A model generated the notes under the pieces. That model saw only the letters and a list, made by a program, of their open reading frames with translations, did not search any database and had not been told where the DNA came from. Positions 27,592-37,652 of a stretch of 64,000 bases of DNA are shown piece by piece. The DNA lies in assembly GCF_004827385.1 (NCBI RefSeq), contig NZ_SRXN01000001.1, positions 62,001 through 126,000 on the forward strand. Direction: 5' to 3'. The position numbers were made by a program, and so were the translations under genes. The first letter of the stretch is position 1, and each line of letters opens with the position of its first letter. Origin of the DNA: Ensifer sp. MPMI2T. Its GTDB lineage: Bacteria > Pseudomonadota > Alphaproteobacteria > Rhizobiales > Rhizobiaceae.

Positions 27592-28040
27592 CACGCAAGC
27601 AGAAACGGTTGGCTATCATCGGCGGTGGCGTCGGCTTCTTGATGGCCGCTGTTTTCCTAGTGATGTTTGCCTTCAGCCAGGCGGTCGCTTACTTCTATGT
27701 TCCGGGCGATCTCGCAAAGGCCGGTCTTGCTCCGGGAACGCGCATTCGCCTGGGCGGCCTCGTCGAAACCGGTTCGCTCAAGCGTGGCGAGGGCAAGACA
27801 GTGACCTTCAACGTTACCGATACGCTGGGAACGGTGCCGGTGACCTATACCGGCATCCTGCCCGACCTCTTCCGCGAGGGGCAGGGTGTTGTGGCCGAGG
27901 GCGCTTTCGTTGCGGGCAGCCCGGTGTTTGTCGCGGATACGGTGCTCGCCAAGCACGATGAAACCTATATGCCGAAGGACGTTGCAGACCGCTTGAAGGC
28001 CCAAGGTGTTGCGCTCGGCGGCAAGGAAAACATTCAATGA
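27588..28040 (+). CDS. ccmE: Cytochrome c maturation haem chaperone CcmE (CycJ)
   Basis: A 150-residue CcmE: an N-terminal helix, then an OB-fold periplasmic domain. The covalent haem-binding histidine is H123 in '[12 protein letters not shown]', with the conserved tyrosine four residues on (H-x3-Y). It carries haem from CcmABCD to CcmF. It overlaps cycH and ccmF by 4 bp. Confidence 0.96.
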   Translation: MTRKQKRLAIIGGGVGFLMAAVFLVMFAFSQAVAYFYVPGDLAKAGLAPGTRIRLGGLVETGSLKRGEGKTVTFNVTDTLGTVPVTYTGILPDLFREGQGVVAEGAFVAGSPVFVADTVLAKHDETYMPKDVADRLKAQGVALGGKENIQ

Positions 28041-30025
28041 TCATCGAGCTCGGACATTATGCCCTGGTACTGGCGTTGGCGACGGCGCTCGTCCAGGCGA
28101 TCTTGCCGATCGCCGGAGCGCGGCGCGGTGATCGCGCGCTGATGGAACTCGCATCGAGCGCTGCACTTGTCTGCGCCTTGCTCGTTGCCTTCTCCTTTGC
28201 GGTGCTGACCTTTGCCTACGTGACTTCCGACTTCTCCGTACGGAACGTCTGGGAGAACTCGCATTCGCTCAAGCCCTTGATTTATAAAATTTCCGGCGTG
28301 TGGGGGAACCACGAGGGGTCGATGCTGTTGTGGCTGTTGATCCTCGTCTTCTTTTCGGCGCTCGTAGCACTGTTCGGCCGCAACCTTCCGGAAACGCTGA
28401 AGGCAACCGTGCTCGCCGTACAGGCTTGGATCGCGGCCGCCTTTGCGCTCTTCATCCTGCTGACGTCCAACCCCTTTGCCCGCCTCATTTCGGCACCGGG
28501 AGAAGGCAAGGACCTCAACCCCGTGCTTCAGGATGTCGGCCTCGCCATCCATCCGCCGCTGCTCTACCTCGGCTATGTCGGCTTTTCAGTCTGCTTTTCC
28601 TTTGCGATCGCGGCCCTGATCGAAGGTCGTATCGATGCGGCATGGGCGCGTTGGGTGCGTCCATGGACGCTCGCTGCCTGGACCTTCCTGACGGCGGGCA
28701 TCGCCATGGGCTCCTACTGGGCCTATTACGAACTCGGCTGGGGTGGCTGGTGGTTCTGGGACCCGGTCGAAAACGCCTCGTTCATGCCCTGGCTCGCCGG
28801 CACGGCGCTCTTACACTCGGCACTGGTGATGGAAAAGCGCGAGGCGCTGAAGATCTGGACCGTGCTCTTGGCGATCATGACCTTCTCGCTGTCGCTGCTC
28901 GGTACCTTTCTCGTCCGTTCGGGCGTGCTTACCTCGGTGCATGCTTTTGCGACCGATCCGACGCGCGGGATCTTCATTCTCGCCATTCTCGTCGTCTTCA
29001 TCGGCGGCGCGTTTTCGCTTTTCGCGCTCCGGGCATCCCGCCTTAAGTCCGGCGGACTTTTTGCGCCGATCTCACGCGAGGGCGCACTCGTTCTCAACAA
29101 CCTCATTCTTACGACGGCGGCAGCGACCGTGCTCACCGGAACGCTCTATCCCCTGGTGCTCGAAGCCCTGACGGGGGAAAAGATCTCGGTCGGTGCACCG
29201 TTCTTCAACATGACGTTCGGCCTGTTGATGCTGCCGCTGCTCTGCGCGGTTCCCTTCGGCCCGCTGCTTGCCTGGAAGCGCGGCGATCTCACAGGCGTTG
29301 CCCAGCGTTTGTTCGTTGCGGCCGCGGTCGGCCTCCTTGTCGCAGCGGTCTATTACTACGCAATGAACGGCGGCCCCGTACTCGCTCTCCTCGGCATTGC
29401 CCTCGGTGTCTATCTGATTGTGGGCGCGCTGACCGACTTGGTTCTGCGTTCGGGTATCGGCAAAGCGGACGGTAGCGTTGCTTGGAAGCGGCTTTCGGGT
29501 CTGCCGCGCTCTGCCTTCGGGACGGCACTCGCCCATGCGGGACTCGGCGTCACGTTGATCGGCATCGTCGCCGTCACCGCTTTCGAGACCGAGACGGTCG
29601 TCGAGATGAAGCCGGGCATGATGGTGAACGCCGGCGGCTATACCCTGCGCTTCGACGGCATGCGCCAGGGGCGCGGACCGAACTATACCGATGAAACCGG
29701 GCATTTCACGGTCAGCCGGGGCGGCGTAGCGGTTACCGAAATCTGGTCGTCGAAGCGGCTTTATACGGCGCGCCGGATGCCGACGACCGAGGCCGGAATT
29801 CGGACCTTTGGCCTCAGCCAGCTCTATGTTTCCCTCGGCGACCCGATGACAGACGGCGGAATTGTCGTGCGTGTATGGTGGAAGCCGCTGATCCTTTGCA
29901 TCTGGGGTGGGGCGCTGATCATGATGGCGGGCGGCGTGGTCTCCCTCAGTGACCGCCGTCTGCGGGTTGGGGCACCGACGCGCGCAAAAAGGGCCGCAGG
30001 GCTCGCCTTGGGGGCAGCCGAATGA
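28037..30025 (+). CDS. ccmF: Haem lyase subunit CcmF (CycK)
   Basis: A 662-residue polytopic protein of the HCO/CcmF family. The tryptophan-rich WWD domain is seen at '[20 protein letters not shown]' (about residues 234-254), and periplasmic haem-ligand histidines are embedded in '[10 protein letters not shown]' and '[12 protein letters not shown]' regions. The length is typical. With CcmH and CcmI it attaches haem to the CXXCH motif of c-type cytochromes in the periplasm. 4-bp overlaps with its neighbours. Confidence 0.96.
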   Translation: MIIELGHYALVLALATALVQAILPIAGARRGDRALMELASSAALVCALLVAFSFAVLTFAYVTSDFSVRNVWENSHSLKPLIYKISGVWGNHEGSMLLWLLILVFFSALVALFGRNLPETLKATVLAVQAWIAAAFALFILLTSNPFARLISAPGEGKDLNPVLQDVGLAIHPPLLYLGYVGFSVCFSFAIAALIEGRIDAAWARWVRPWTLAAWTFLTAGIAMGSYWAYYELGWGGWWFWDPVENASFMPWLAGTALLHSALVMEKREALKIWTVLLAIMTFSLSLLGTFLVRSGVLTSVHAFATDPTRGIFILAILVVFIGGAFSLFALRASRLKSGGLFAPISREGALVLNNLILTTAAATVLTGTLYPLVLEALTGEKISVGAPFFNMTFGLLMLPLLCAVPFGPLLAWKRGDLTGVAQRLFVAAAVGLLVAAVYYYAMNGGPVLALLGIALGVYLIVGALTDLVLRSGIGKADGSVAWKRLSGLPRSAFGTALAHAGLGVTLIGIVAVTAFETETVVEMKPGMMVNAGGYTLRFDGMRQGRGPNYTDETGHFTVSRGGVAVTEIWSSKRLYTARRMPTTEAGIRTFGLSQLYVSLGDPMTDGGIVVRVWWKPLILCIWGGALIMMAGGVVSLSDRRLRVGAPTRAKRAAGLALGAAE

Positions 30026-30477
30026 TCCGTTTGCTGCTTGCGCTTTTCCTTTGCTTCTCTTCCGTGGTGCCGGCCTTGGCGGTCAATCCGGACGAGGTGC
30101 TTGCCGATCCGGCACTCGAAGCGCGTGCGCGTGCGATCTCGGCCAAACTTCGCTGCATGGTCTGCCAGAACCAGTCGATCGACGACTCCAACGCCGAACT
30201 CGCCAAGGATTTGCGGGTGCTGGTGCGCGAACGGTTGACGAATGGCGACACGGACGAAGCGGTGATCGCCTATGTCGTCTCCCGCTATGGTGAGTTCGTG
30301 CTGTTGAAGCCGCGTTTCGAGACAAAGACTATGGTCCTCTGGGGCATGCCCGTCATCCTTCTACTTTGCGGTGGAGTTGCCCTCGTTTTGGCGGCGCGGC
30401 GACGCAGCGCCGGTACGCCCGGCAGTCCGCTTTCCGACAAGGAAAAGGAAGAGCTGGACAAGCTTTTGAGATCCTAG
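30022..30477 (+). CDS. ccmH: Cytochrome c maturation protein CcmH (CycL)
   Basis: A 151-residue protein with a signal peptide, the redox motif '[23 protein letters not shown]' (C45, C48), and a C-terminal membrane helix (about 104-123). It reduces or holds apocytochrome cysteines for haem ligation. Last gene of the cycHJKL unit. About 300 bases separate it from degP. Confidence 0.96.
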   Translation: MIRLLLALFLCFSSVVPALAVNPDEVLADPALEARARAISAKLRCMVCQNQSIDDSNAELAKDLRVLVRERLTNGDTDEAVIAYVVSRYGEFVLLKPRFETKTMVLWGMPVILLLCGGVALVLAARRRSAGTPGSPLSDKEKEELDKLLRS

Positions 30478-30773
30478 AGCACAGGACGCTCAGACAGATT
30501 TTCACATATTCGAAGTGAGGTATCGCGCCGTGCCGCATGGCGCTGAATAGTCTCTCTCTCCCGCTTCCGTGCGAACATTACCAAATATTCATCTGCCGGA
30601 CAGAACTCAGTAAGGTCCCATCCGTTACACCTTCATCATCGGCTGTTCCTCCAGTCACAGCCAGGCGAGCAGTCCCCGGACGCCAAGCACCGGCTCGGTA
30701 ATGCTCGTGGTCAAGGTTTCGAAGCCGCATGCCGATTGGCGACGGCTTCAAGGAAGAGAGAAGGCAAAAGCGA

Positions 30774-32327
30774 ATGTCCAAGATCACACGTCCATCCCTG
30801 AAGACGGTTCTGAAAACCTCCACCGTCGCCGGTCTCGCGGCGGTCATGCTGACCAGCGGTCTGCCGGCGCAGATTTCGCAGTCCTTCGCCGAAGCAGTGA
30901 AGGCGGAGGCTCCTTCGGTCCCGAGCTTCGCGAATGTCGTCGACGCGGTTTCGCCGGCCGTCGTTTCCGTTCGCGTGCAGTCGCGCGTGAACACTTCCGA
31001 CGATGAAACCAGCAACTTCAGCTTCGACTTCGGCGGCCGCGGCCTGGAAGATCTGCCTGACGATCATCCGCTGAAGCGCTTCTTCCGCGAATTCGGCGGC
31101 CCGCGTGGCGATGACCATGCCGAGCGTCGACCTGATCGCCGTCCGCGCGATGAGGGCCGCCTTCGCCCGCGCGGCCAAGGTTCCGGCTTCTTCATCACTG
31201 AAGACGGTTACCTCGTGACCAACAACCACGTCGTTGCCGATGGCTCCGCCTTCACGGTCATCCTGAACGACGGAACGGAGCTCGATGCCAAGCTGGTCGG
31301 TAAGGACAGCCGCACGGATCTCGCGGTGCTCAAGGTCGACGACAAGCGGAAGTTCACCTATGTGACCTTCGCGGACGACACCAAGGTGCGCGTCGGCGAT
31401 TGGGTCGTCGCGGTCGGCAACCCGTTTGGCCTCGGTGGAACCGTGACGGCTGGTATCGTCTCGGCTCGCGGCCGCGACATCGGCTCCGGCCCCTATGACG
31501 ATTACCTGCAGGTCGACGCTGCCGTGAACCGCGGCAACTCCGGTGGTCCGACGTTCAACCTTTCGGGTGAGGTTGTCGGCATCAACACCGCCATCCTGGC
31601 CCCGTCGGGCGGCAATGTCGGCATTGCCTTCGCGATCCCCGCATCTGTTGCCAAGGATGTGGTCGACGATCTCATGAGGGACGGCACCGTCTCGCGCGGT
31701 TGGCTTGGCGTACAGATCCAGCCGGTAAACAAGGATATCGCTGATTCGCTGGGCCTCTCCGAGGCAAGTGGCGCTCTTGTCGTAGAACCGCAGGCCGGTT
31801 CTCCGGGAGAAAAGGCCGGGATCAAGAAGGGCGATGTTGTGACGGCACTGAACGGCGAGCCGATCAAGGACCCGCGTGATCTGGCCCGCAAGGTTGCGGT
31901 GCTGCGTCCGGGCTCTTCTGCCGAGGTGACTTTGTGGCGCGATGGCAAGTCGGAAACAGTCAAGCTGGAAATCGGCAACCTGCCGAGCGACACCAGCGAC
32001 GCCGCGCAGCCGAAGGACGAGCAGTCCGAGCAGCAGGGACCGACCGCCAGCGATGAAGCGCTTGCCGCTCTCGGTGTGACGGTGACGCCTTCCGAGGACG
32101 GCACGGGCGTGACCATCGCTTCCGTCGATCCGGACTCGGACGCCGGCGACCGTGGCCTTAAGGAAGGCGAGAAGATCGTCACCGTCAATAATCAGGACGT
32201 GAAGTCGGCGGACGACATCCTCAAGGTGATCAACAACGCCAAGAAGGATGGGCGGACCAAGGCGCTCTTCCAGATCGAAACCGACGACGGCAGCCGCTTT
32301 GTCGCGCTTCCGATCGACCAGGGCTGA
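30774..32327 (+). CDS. degP: DegP/HtrA periplasmic serine protease (Do family)
   Basis: About 517 residues from ATG 30774, which has GAGAGAAGG about 10 bases before it (the frame is open from 30729). A signal peptide (about 1-38) is followed by the trypsin-like domain with catalytic triad H152 ('TNNHVVADG'), D182 ('RTDLAVLK') and S256 ('RGNSGGPTF'). Two PDZ domains follow (about 275-365 and 415-500; 'GWLGVQIQPVN', 'GLKEGEKIVTVNNQ'). A Gly/Arg/Asp-rich insert sits before the protease domain (about 95-130). It degrades or refolds misfolded periplasmic proteins. A two-component system follows it. Confidence 0.95.
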   Translation: MSKITRPSLKTVLKTSTVAGLAAVMLTSGLPAQISQSFAEAVKAEAPSVPSFANVVDAVSPAVVSVRVQSRVNTSDDETSNFSFDFGGRGLEDLPDDHPLKRFFREFGGPRGDDHAERRPDRRPRDEGRLRPRGQGSGFFITEDGYLVTNNHVVADGSAFTVILNDGTELDAKLVGKDSRTDLAVLKVDDKRKFTYVTFADDTKVRVGDWVVAVGNPFGLGGTVTAGIVSARGRDIGSGPYDDYLQVDAAVNRGNSGGPTFNLSGEVVGINTAILAPSGGNVGIAFAIPASVAKDVVDDLMRDGTVSRGWLGVQIQPVNKDIADSLGLSEASGALVVEPQAGSPGEKAGIKKGDVVTALNGEPIKDPRDLARKVAVLRPGSSAEVTLWRDGKSETVKLEIGNLPSDTSDAAQPKDEQSEQQGPTASDEALAALGVTVTPSEDGTGVTIASVDPDSDAGDRGLKEGEKIVTVNNQDVKSADDILKVINNAKKDGRTKALFQIETDDGSRFVALPIDQG

Positions 32328-32343
32328 TGTCGCGACTATCGAA

Positions 32344-32372
32344 GGATTGGAGCGGGTCGCCCGCTCCAATCC
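32344..32372. terminator. 13-bp perfect hairpin after degP
   Basis: GGATTGGAGCGGG, a 3-base loop (TCG), and its exact complement, 17 bases after the degP stop. There is no T-run, but the position suggests transcript 3'-end formation or protection. Confidence 0.55.
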
Positions 32373-32426
32373 ATTCTGACCGATCGCGGTGATGGGTCGG
32401 CACAATCCGCAATCACCATGATCCAA

Positions 32427-32464
32427 AGGCGCCGCGACATCCGAGTGATTTCGCGGCGCTTTTC
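32427..32464 (+). terminator. Intrinsic terminator between degP and the two-component genes
   Basis: GCGCCGCGA pairs with TCGCGGCGC around a 13-base loop, followed by TTTTC. It probably separates degP transcription from the response regulator gene. Confidence 0.65.
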
Positions 32465-32470
32465 ATTCGA

Positions 32471-32511
32471 TACAGCGGCCTTTGCGCGCCACGTCGGGCG
32501 CGCGGCGCTGG
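32471..32511 (-). repeat. RIME-like repeat, half copy
   Basis: First palindrome only: 'tacagcggcctttgcgcgcc' then 'acgtcgggcgcgcggcgctg'. The stem arms differ from other copies by compensating changes. It lies just upstream of the response-regulator gene. Confidence 0.65.
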
Positions 32512-32557
32512 AGGTGTCGGAACCGAAACCGGTTGAGACAGATAGGGGTCCGGGACT

Positions 32558-33259
32558 ATGGTCACGCGCATGAAGATTCTGATTGTTGAAGACGACCTCG
32601 AGGCAGCCGCGTATCTGGCGAAGGCGTTTCGCGAGGCCGGCATTGTTTCCGACCACGCCAGCGACGGCGAAAGCGGGCTGTTCATGGCGAGCGAGAATGC
32701 CTATGACGTGCTGGTCGTCGATCGTATGCTGCCGCGCCGCGACGGCCTGTCGCTGATCACCGAACTGAGGCGCCGGGATATCCACACGCCCGTCCTCATT
32801 CTCTCGGCGCTTGGCCAGGTGGACGACCGCGTCACGGGGCTGCGGGCCGGCGGCGACGACTATCTCCCGAAGCCCTACGCGTTCAACGAGCTGCTCGCAC
32901 GGGTCGAGGTACTTGGCCGCCGCAAGGGCGCGCCCGAACAGGATATGGTCTACCGCGTCGGCGACCTCGAACTCGACCGGCTCGCCCACTCGGTTCGACG
33001 GCAGGGCAAGGAAATCCCTTTGCAGCCGCGCGAATTCCGGCTGCTCGAATACCTCATGAAGAATGCGGGCCAGGTCGTGACGCGGACGATGCTGCTCGAA
33101 AACGTGTGGGATTACCATTTCGACCCGCAAACCAACGTCATTGACGTACACGTCTCGCGTCTGCGCTCGAAGATCGAAAAGGACTTCGACATGCCGCTCT
33201 TGAGGACGGTCCGTGGCGCCGGCTACATGATCAAGGACGACCACCGGACTGAGACATGA
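32558..33259 (+). CDS. OmpR/PhoB-type response regulator
   Basis: A 233-residue regulator. Receiver domain: 'VEDD' (about residue 10), phospho-acceptor D55 ('VLVVDRMLPRRDG') and K in 'PKPYAF'. A winged-helix output domain follows ('LQPREFRLLEYLMKNAGQVVTR', 'NVIDVHVSRLRSKIEKDF'). An ATG at 32570 (MKILIVEDD) is an alternative start. It overlaps the kinase gene by 4 bp. Lying between degP and glnE, it may serve envelope stress, but no target can be read from the sequence. Confidence 0.92.
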   Translation: MVTRMKILIVEDDLEAAAYLAKAFREAGIVSDHASDGESGLFMASENAYDVLVVDRMLPRRDGLSLITELRRRDIHTPVLILSALGQVDDRVTGLRAGGDDYLPKPYAFNELLARVEVLGRRKGAPEQDMVYRVGDLELDRLAHSVRRQGKEIPLQPREFRLLEYLMKNAGQVVTRTMLLENVWDYHFDPQTNVIDVHVSRLRSKIEKDFDMPLLRTVRGAGYMIKDDHRTET

Positions 33260-34662
33260 GCAAACTCAGGGTTCTGTTCAGAACGACGGCAGTCCGGCTC
33301 TCCGCACTCTATCTTGTTCTCTTTTCTCTCTGCGCGGTCTTCCTTGTCTTCTACGTGACAGGCATGTCCGAGCGCCTGCTGGAGCAGCAGACGCGCGACG
33401 CCATCGCCGGCGAAGTGAGTCAGATCGAAGCCGTCTACGAGCGCGCCGGCATGAATGGCCTGCTTCGCTCGCTCGAACGGCGGGCGCGCCAGCCGGGCGC
33501 CAATCTTTATGTGATCGCCGGTCCGAGCGGAGAAATCCTCGCGGGCAACGTGGCTGGCCTGCAGCCGGGCCTGCTTGACGACGAAGGCTGGAAGTCGGAG
33601 CCGTTCCGTTACCGGCGTTTCACCGACGAAAGCCGCGGGGAGAGTCACGTGGCGCTTGCCCAGGTTCTGCTGCTCGACAATGGGCTCAGGATCCTCGTTG
33701 GTCACGATCTCCAGGAGCCGGAAAAGTTCCGCGCGCTCGTGCGTCAGGCATTGGTCGTCGCCCTGGGGGTGATGGGGCTCGGTGCGCTCGTGATATGGTT
33801 CGGCATCGGCCGCAACGCCCTGAAGCGCATCGACCGTATGTCCGAAGCCAGCACCAAGATCATGGCGGGTGATCTCTCGCAGCGTCTGCCAATGAGCGGT
33901 TCGGGCGACGAATTCGACCGGCTGTCGGAATCGCTCAACGCAATGCTCGGGCGGATCGAAAAACTCAACGAAGGGCTGAGACAGGTTTCCGATAACATTG
34001 CCCACGACCTCAAGACGCCGCTGACGCGCCTGCGCAACAAGGCCGAAGCGGCACTCTCCGGCAACGAGGACAGAGGCCAGAGTGGTGCCCTGGAGGAAAT
34101 CATCGCCGAGTCGGACCAGTTGATCCGCACGTTCAATGCGCTTCTGATGATCTCCCGGGTCGAGGCGGGTTCAGCCGTCGCCGAAATGAGCGATGTCGAC
34201 CTCTCCCAGATCGTCGCCGATTGCGTCGAGCTTTACGAACCGGCAGCCGAAGACAAAACCTTGAGGCTGGAGGCGGATATCATGCCGGGCGTCGTGATCT
34301 CGGGGAATCGCGAACTGATCGGGCAGGCCCTCGGAAACCTGATAGACAATGCGATCAAATATGCCGAGGGAGCGACAAATCCACTGATCCGTGTGGCGAT
34401 GACGAAGAGTGGAAACGAGGCGGTGCTGACGGTCGCCGATCACGGTCCCGGCATTCCGGAAGACATGTACCGCGAAGTGTTGAAGCGCTTTGTCCGTCTG
34501 GATGAAAGCCGCTCGAAGCCGGGGACCGGTCTTGGTCTCTCGCTTGTCGAGGCGGTGATGGAGATGCATCGAGGCTCGCTAACGCTCGCGGCGACCGAGC
34601 CAAACAGTGGCGATGGCAAAGGATTGACGGTGCGCATGGTTTTCCCCGCTCGCGCGACCTGA
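33256..34662 (+). CDS. Sensor histidine kinase partner
   Basis: A 468-residue membrane kinase. Helix 1 (about 12-38) is followed by a periplasmic loop with 'QTRDAIAGEVSQIEAVYERAG', helix 2 (about 160-185), a HAMP domain, and HisKA with 'VSDNIAHDLKTPLTRLRN' (H250). The ATPase domain has 'LGNLIDNAIKYA', 'DHGPGIP' and 'GTGLGLSLV'. Coupled to the response regulator upstream. The next gene, glnE, starts 32 bp on. The signal is unknown. Confidence 0.92.
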   Translation: MSKLRVLFRTTAVRLSALYLVLFSLCAVFLVFYVTGMSERLLEQQTRDAIAGEVSQIEAVYERAGMNGLLRSLERRARQPGANLYVIAGPSGEILAGNVAGLQPGLLDDEGWKSEPFRYRRFTDESRGESHVALAQVLLLDNGLRILVGHDLQEPEKFRALVRQALVVALGVMGLGALVIWFGIGRNALKRIDRMSEASTKIMAGDLSQRLPMSGSGDEFDRLSESLNAMLGRIEKLNEGLRQVSDNIAHDLKTPLTRLRNKAEAALSGNEDRGQSGALEEIIAESDQLIRTFNALLMISRVEAGSAVAEMSDVDLSQIVADCVELYEPAAEDKTLRLEADIMPGVVISGNRELIGQALGNLIDNAIKYAEGATNPLIRVAMTKSGNEAVLTVADHGPGIPEDMYREVLKRFVRLDESRSKPGTGLGLSLVEAVMEMHRGSLTLAATEPNSGDGKGLTVRMVFPARAT

Positions 34663-34694
34663 TAGACCGGTCATGACATTGGGAGGAGGTGTCG

Positions 34695-37652
34695 ATGCTG
34701 GAAACGGATAAGCGGCGTCTGTCCGATATAGAAGTGGTTCCGATCCGCCCGACGAGCCAGGCGGATGCGAAGGCTGCTCTGTCCGTTTTGAAAGATGTCG
34801 CTAAGGGGAAGGATCGCATCGCGGACCTGCTGGCGTCGAATACGCCCCTCAAGGACTTCGTCGTCTCGGCACTCGCGCTCTCTCCGTTTTTAAGGGATAC
34901 GACTGGCAGCCATCCGGCAATCCTCGACGATTTGCTCGCGACGCCTTTATCGGAGTTCCTGAAGCGCCGGCTCGAGTCAGCCCGGTCAGCTTGGCGAGCC
35001 GAGCCGACGGCCGCAGCACTGCCGGACACGGAAATCATGTCGAGGCTACGCAAGGCAAAGCGCGAAGTGGCCTTCGCCGTCGCACTCGCGGACCTGTCGC
35101 GGCTTTTCGACTGTCGGGAAACGACGCGCTGGCTTAGCGATTTCGCGGCTGCCGCCGTCGCGGCCGCGATCGATCATCTGCTCCTTGGCGCACATGAAAG
35201 CGGCAAGTTCCGGCTGAAGGATCCGGCGGAGCCGAGTGTCGGATCCGGGGTTGTCGTTCTCGGGATGGGCAAGCTTGGTGCGTGCGAACTCAACTATTCC
35301 TCGGATATCGACCTCGTCATCTTCTATGACCCACAGTCCGGCATCATTGTCGAACGGGATGACGCTTCGGAAATCTTCGCGCGTCTGCTCAGGCGCTTGA
35401 TCCGTATCCTGCAGGAACGGACCGGTGATGGCTATGTCTTCCGCACGGACCTGCGCCTGCGCCCTGATCCGGGCTCGACTCCGCTCGCGATTCCAATCGA
35501 AGCGGCGATGCTCTATTACGAGAGCAGGGGACAGAACTGGGAGCGTGCAGCCTTCATCAAGGCGCGGCCGGTTGCCGGCGACCTCGAGGCCGGCGAGCGC
35601 TTCCTGAAGGAGCTGACTCCTTTCGTTTTCCGCAAATACCTGGATTACGCGGCCATTGCCGACATTCATTCGATCAAGCGGCAGATCCACGCGCACAAGG
35701 GGCATGGCGAAATCGCGGTCAAGGGCCATAACATCAAGCTCGGTCGCGGCGGCATCCGCGAGATCGAGTTTTTCGTCCAGACACAGCAATTGATCGCCGG
35801 TGGCCGCATGCCCGAGCTTCGGCTGCGTGCAACGGAGCCGATGCTGCAAGCACTTGTGAAAGCAGGATGGATCGATCAGTCGACCGCCGATGAGCTTGCC
35901 GAGGCTTACTGGTTCCTGCGCAATGTCGAGCACCGGATTCAGATGGTACGTGATGAACAGACGCACGTCCTGCCGGAAACGGAGGCAGAGCTCAAGCGGA
36001 TCGCCTACATGCTCGGCTTCGAGGATACCGCCTCCTTCTCAACAGAGCTGTCGCGCGTGTTGCGGACGGTTGAGCGGCGTTATGCGCAGCTTTTCGAGCA
36101 GGAGGCAAAGCTCTCGACCGAGACCGGAAATCTGGTCTTCACCGGACAGCAGGACGATCCGGACACGCTCGAGACCCTGAAGAAGCTTGGCTTTCAACGG
36201 CCGTCCGACATAGCGCGGACGATTCGCACGTGGCACTACGGGCGCTATCGGGCAACGCAATCCGTGGAGGCACGCGAGCGACTGACCGAGCTGACGCCGG
36301 AACTCCTGCGCGTATTCGGCGAAGGCAGGCGCGCTGACGAAGCACTGCTGCGGTTCGACCATTTCATTTCCGGTCTGCCGGCCGGCATTCAGCTTTTCTC
36401 GTTGCTCGGCAACAACCCGAGGCTTCTATCGCTGATCGTCAACATCATGTCGTCGGCCCCTCGGCTGGCGGACATTATTGCAGCAAGACCGCATGTCTTC
36501 GACGGCATGCTGGATCCAGGCCTGCTCGCGGAATTGCCGACGCGGGAATATCTGGCACCGAGAATCGCAAATTTCGTTGCCGGCGGCCGTCATTACGAGG
36601 AGGTCCTGGACCGCCTGCGCATCATCGCCGCCGAACAGCGTTTTCTGATCGGCATAAGATTATTGACCGGTGCCATCTCCGGTATCCAGGCTGGGCGTGC
36701 CTTTACCGACCTTGCCGACCTCATCATCGCCGCGGCGCTCGATGCGGTGATGGAGGAAGTCCGCGCGGCGCATGGACGTTTTCCCGGGGGCAGGGTCGCC
36801 GTCGTCGGCATGGGCAAGCTTGGCAGCCATGAGTTGACGGCCGGCTCCGATGTCGATCTCATCCTGCTCTATGACTATGATGGCGACGCGGGGCAGTCCG
36901 ACGGCGCCAAGCCGCTCGATCACGTGCGCTATTTCACCCGGCTGACGCAGCGGCTGATCGCGGCGCTTTCCGCGCCGACCGCAGAGGGCATCCTTTACGA
37001 TGTCGACATGCGATTGCGGCCGTCGGGGAACAAGGGGCCCGTGGCCACCCGCATCACGGCCTTTGCCAAGTACCAGCGCGCCGAAGCCTGGACCTGGGAA
37101 CACCTGGCACTGACGCGCGCACGCTGTATCTGCGGCGATGAAAGTCTGACCAGCGAGGCGGAGGCGATCTTCGGCGAGGTCCTTTCCCAGAAACGCGACA
37201 TCGGCAAGGTCCGCAAGGACGTGGTGGAAATGCGCGATCTGATCGACAAGGAGAAGCCGCCGAATGACATCTGGGATTTCAAGCTCATCCCCGGCGGTCT
37301 CGTCGATATAGAGTTCATCGCGCAATACCTTGCCCTGATTGCGCCCGCAAAAGGGGTGACCCCGCCGCGGGCGGGTACGCACACGCTTGAGGCGTTGAAG
37401 AGCCTTGGCGCGGCCATGATGGATGCGAACGATCTGGACGTAGCCGTCGACGCGCTGACGCTTTTCACCGAAGTCTCGCAGATCGTGCGCCTCTGCATCG
37501 ATGGGGACTTCGACCCGAAGGATGCTCCCGCAGGCCTGGTCGATCTCGTTTGCGGGGCGGGCGACTATCCGGATCTGAAGCACCTCGAGGCGGATATCCG
37601 AAGCCTCTCGAAAGCGGTCCGCGGGATTTTCCAATCCATCGTCGCTCAGTGA
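34695..37652 (+). CDS. glnE: Glutamine synthetase adenylyltransferase / adenylyl-removing enzyme
   Basis: About 985 residues from ATG 34695 (GGGAGGAG 6 bases upstream; a GTG at 34689 adds two residues). Two nucleotidyltransferase domains of the GlnE type: the removing domain has 'LGMGKLGACELNYSSDIDLV' (about 190-215) and the adding domain has 'VGMGKLGSHELTAGSDVDLI' (about 704-730). Each has G-S/D-x-D catalytic acids. The enzyme adenylylates or deadenylylates glutamine synthetase in answer to PII and glutamine, a main switch of nitrogen assimilation. Its 3' end overlaps the convergent pleC-like gene by 7 bp. Confidence 0.97.
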   Translation: MLETDKRRLSDIEVVPIRPTSQADAKAALSVLKDVAKGKDRIADLLASNTPLKDFVVSALALSPFLRDTTGSHPAILDDLLATPLSEFLKRRLESARSAWRAEPTAAALPDTEIMSRLRKAKREVAFAVALADLSRLFDCRETTRWLSDFAAAAVAAAIDHLLLGAHESGKFRLKDPAEPSVGSGVVVLGMGKLGACELNYSSDIDLVIFYDPQSGIIVERDDASEIFARLLRRLIRILQERTGDGYVFRTDLRLRPDPGSTPLAIPIEAAMLYYESRGQNWERAAFIKARPVAGDLEAGERFLKELTPFVFRKYLDYAAIADIHSIKRQIHAHKGHGEIAVKGHNIKLGRGGIREIEFFVQTQQLIAGGRMPELRLRATEPMLQALVKAGWIDQSTADELAEAYWFLRNVEHRIQMVRDEQTHVLPETEAELKRIAYMLGFEDTASFSTELSRVLRTVERRYAQLFEQEAKLSTETGNLVFTGQQDDPDTLETLKKLGFQRPSDIARTIRTWHYGRYRATQSVEARERLTELTPELLRVFGEGRRADEALLRFDHFISGLPAGIQLFSLLGNNPRLLSLIVNIMSSAPRLADIIAARPHVFDGMLDPGLLAELPTREYLAPRIANFVAGGRHYEEVLDRLRIIAAEQRFLIGIRLLTGAISGIQAGRAFTDLADLIIAAALDAVMEEVRAAHGRFPGGRVAVVGMGKLGSHELTAGSDVDLILLYDYDGDAGQSDGAKPLDHVRYFTRLTQRLIAALSAPTAEGILYDVDMRLRPSGNKGPVATRITAFAKYQRAEAWTWEHLALTRARCICGDESLTSEAEAIFGEVLSQKRDIGKVRKDVVEMRDLIDKEKPPNDIWDFKLIPGGLVDIEFIAQYLALIAPAKGVTPPRAGTHTLEALKSLGAAMMDANDLDVAVDALTLFTEVSQIVRLCIDGDFDPKDAPAGLVDLVCGAGDYPDLKHLEADIRSLSKAVRGIFQSIVAQ

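Noticed and set aside
30711..32426. Long antisense frame opposite degP
   Set aside because: Covers the whole degP gene on the other strand, with shadow-type composition and no motif.
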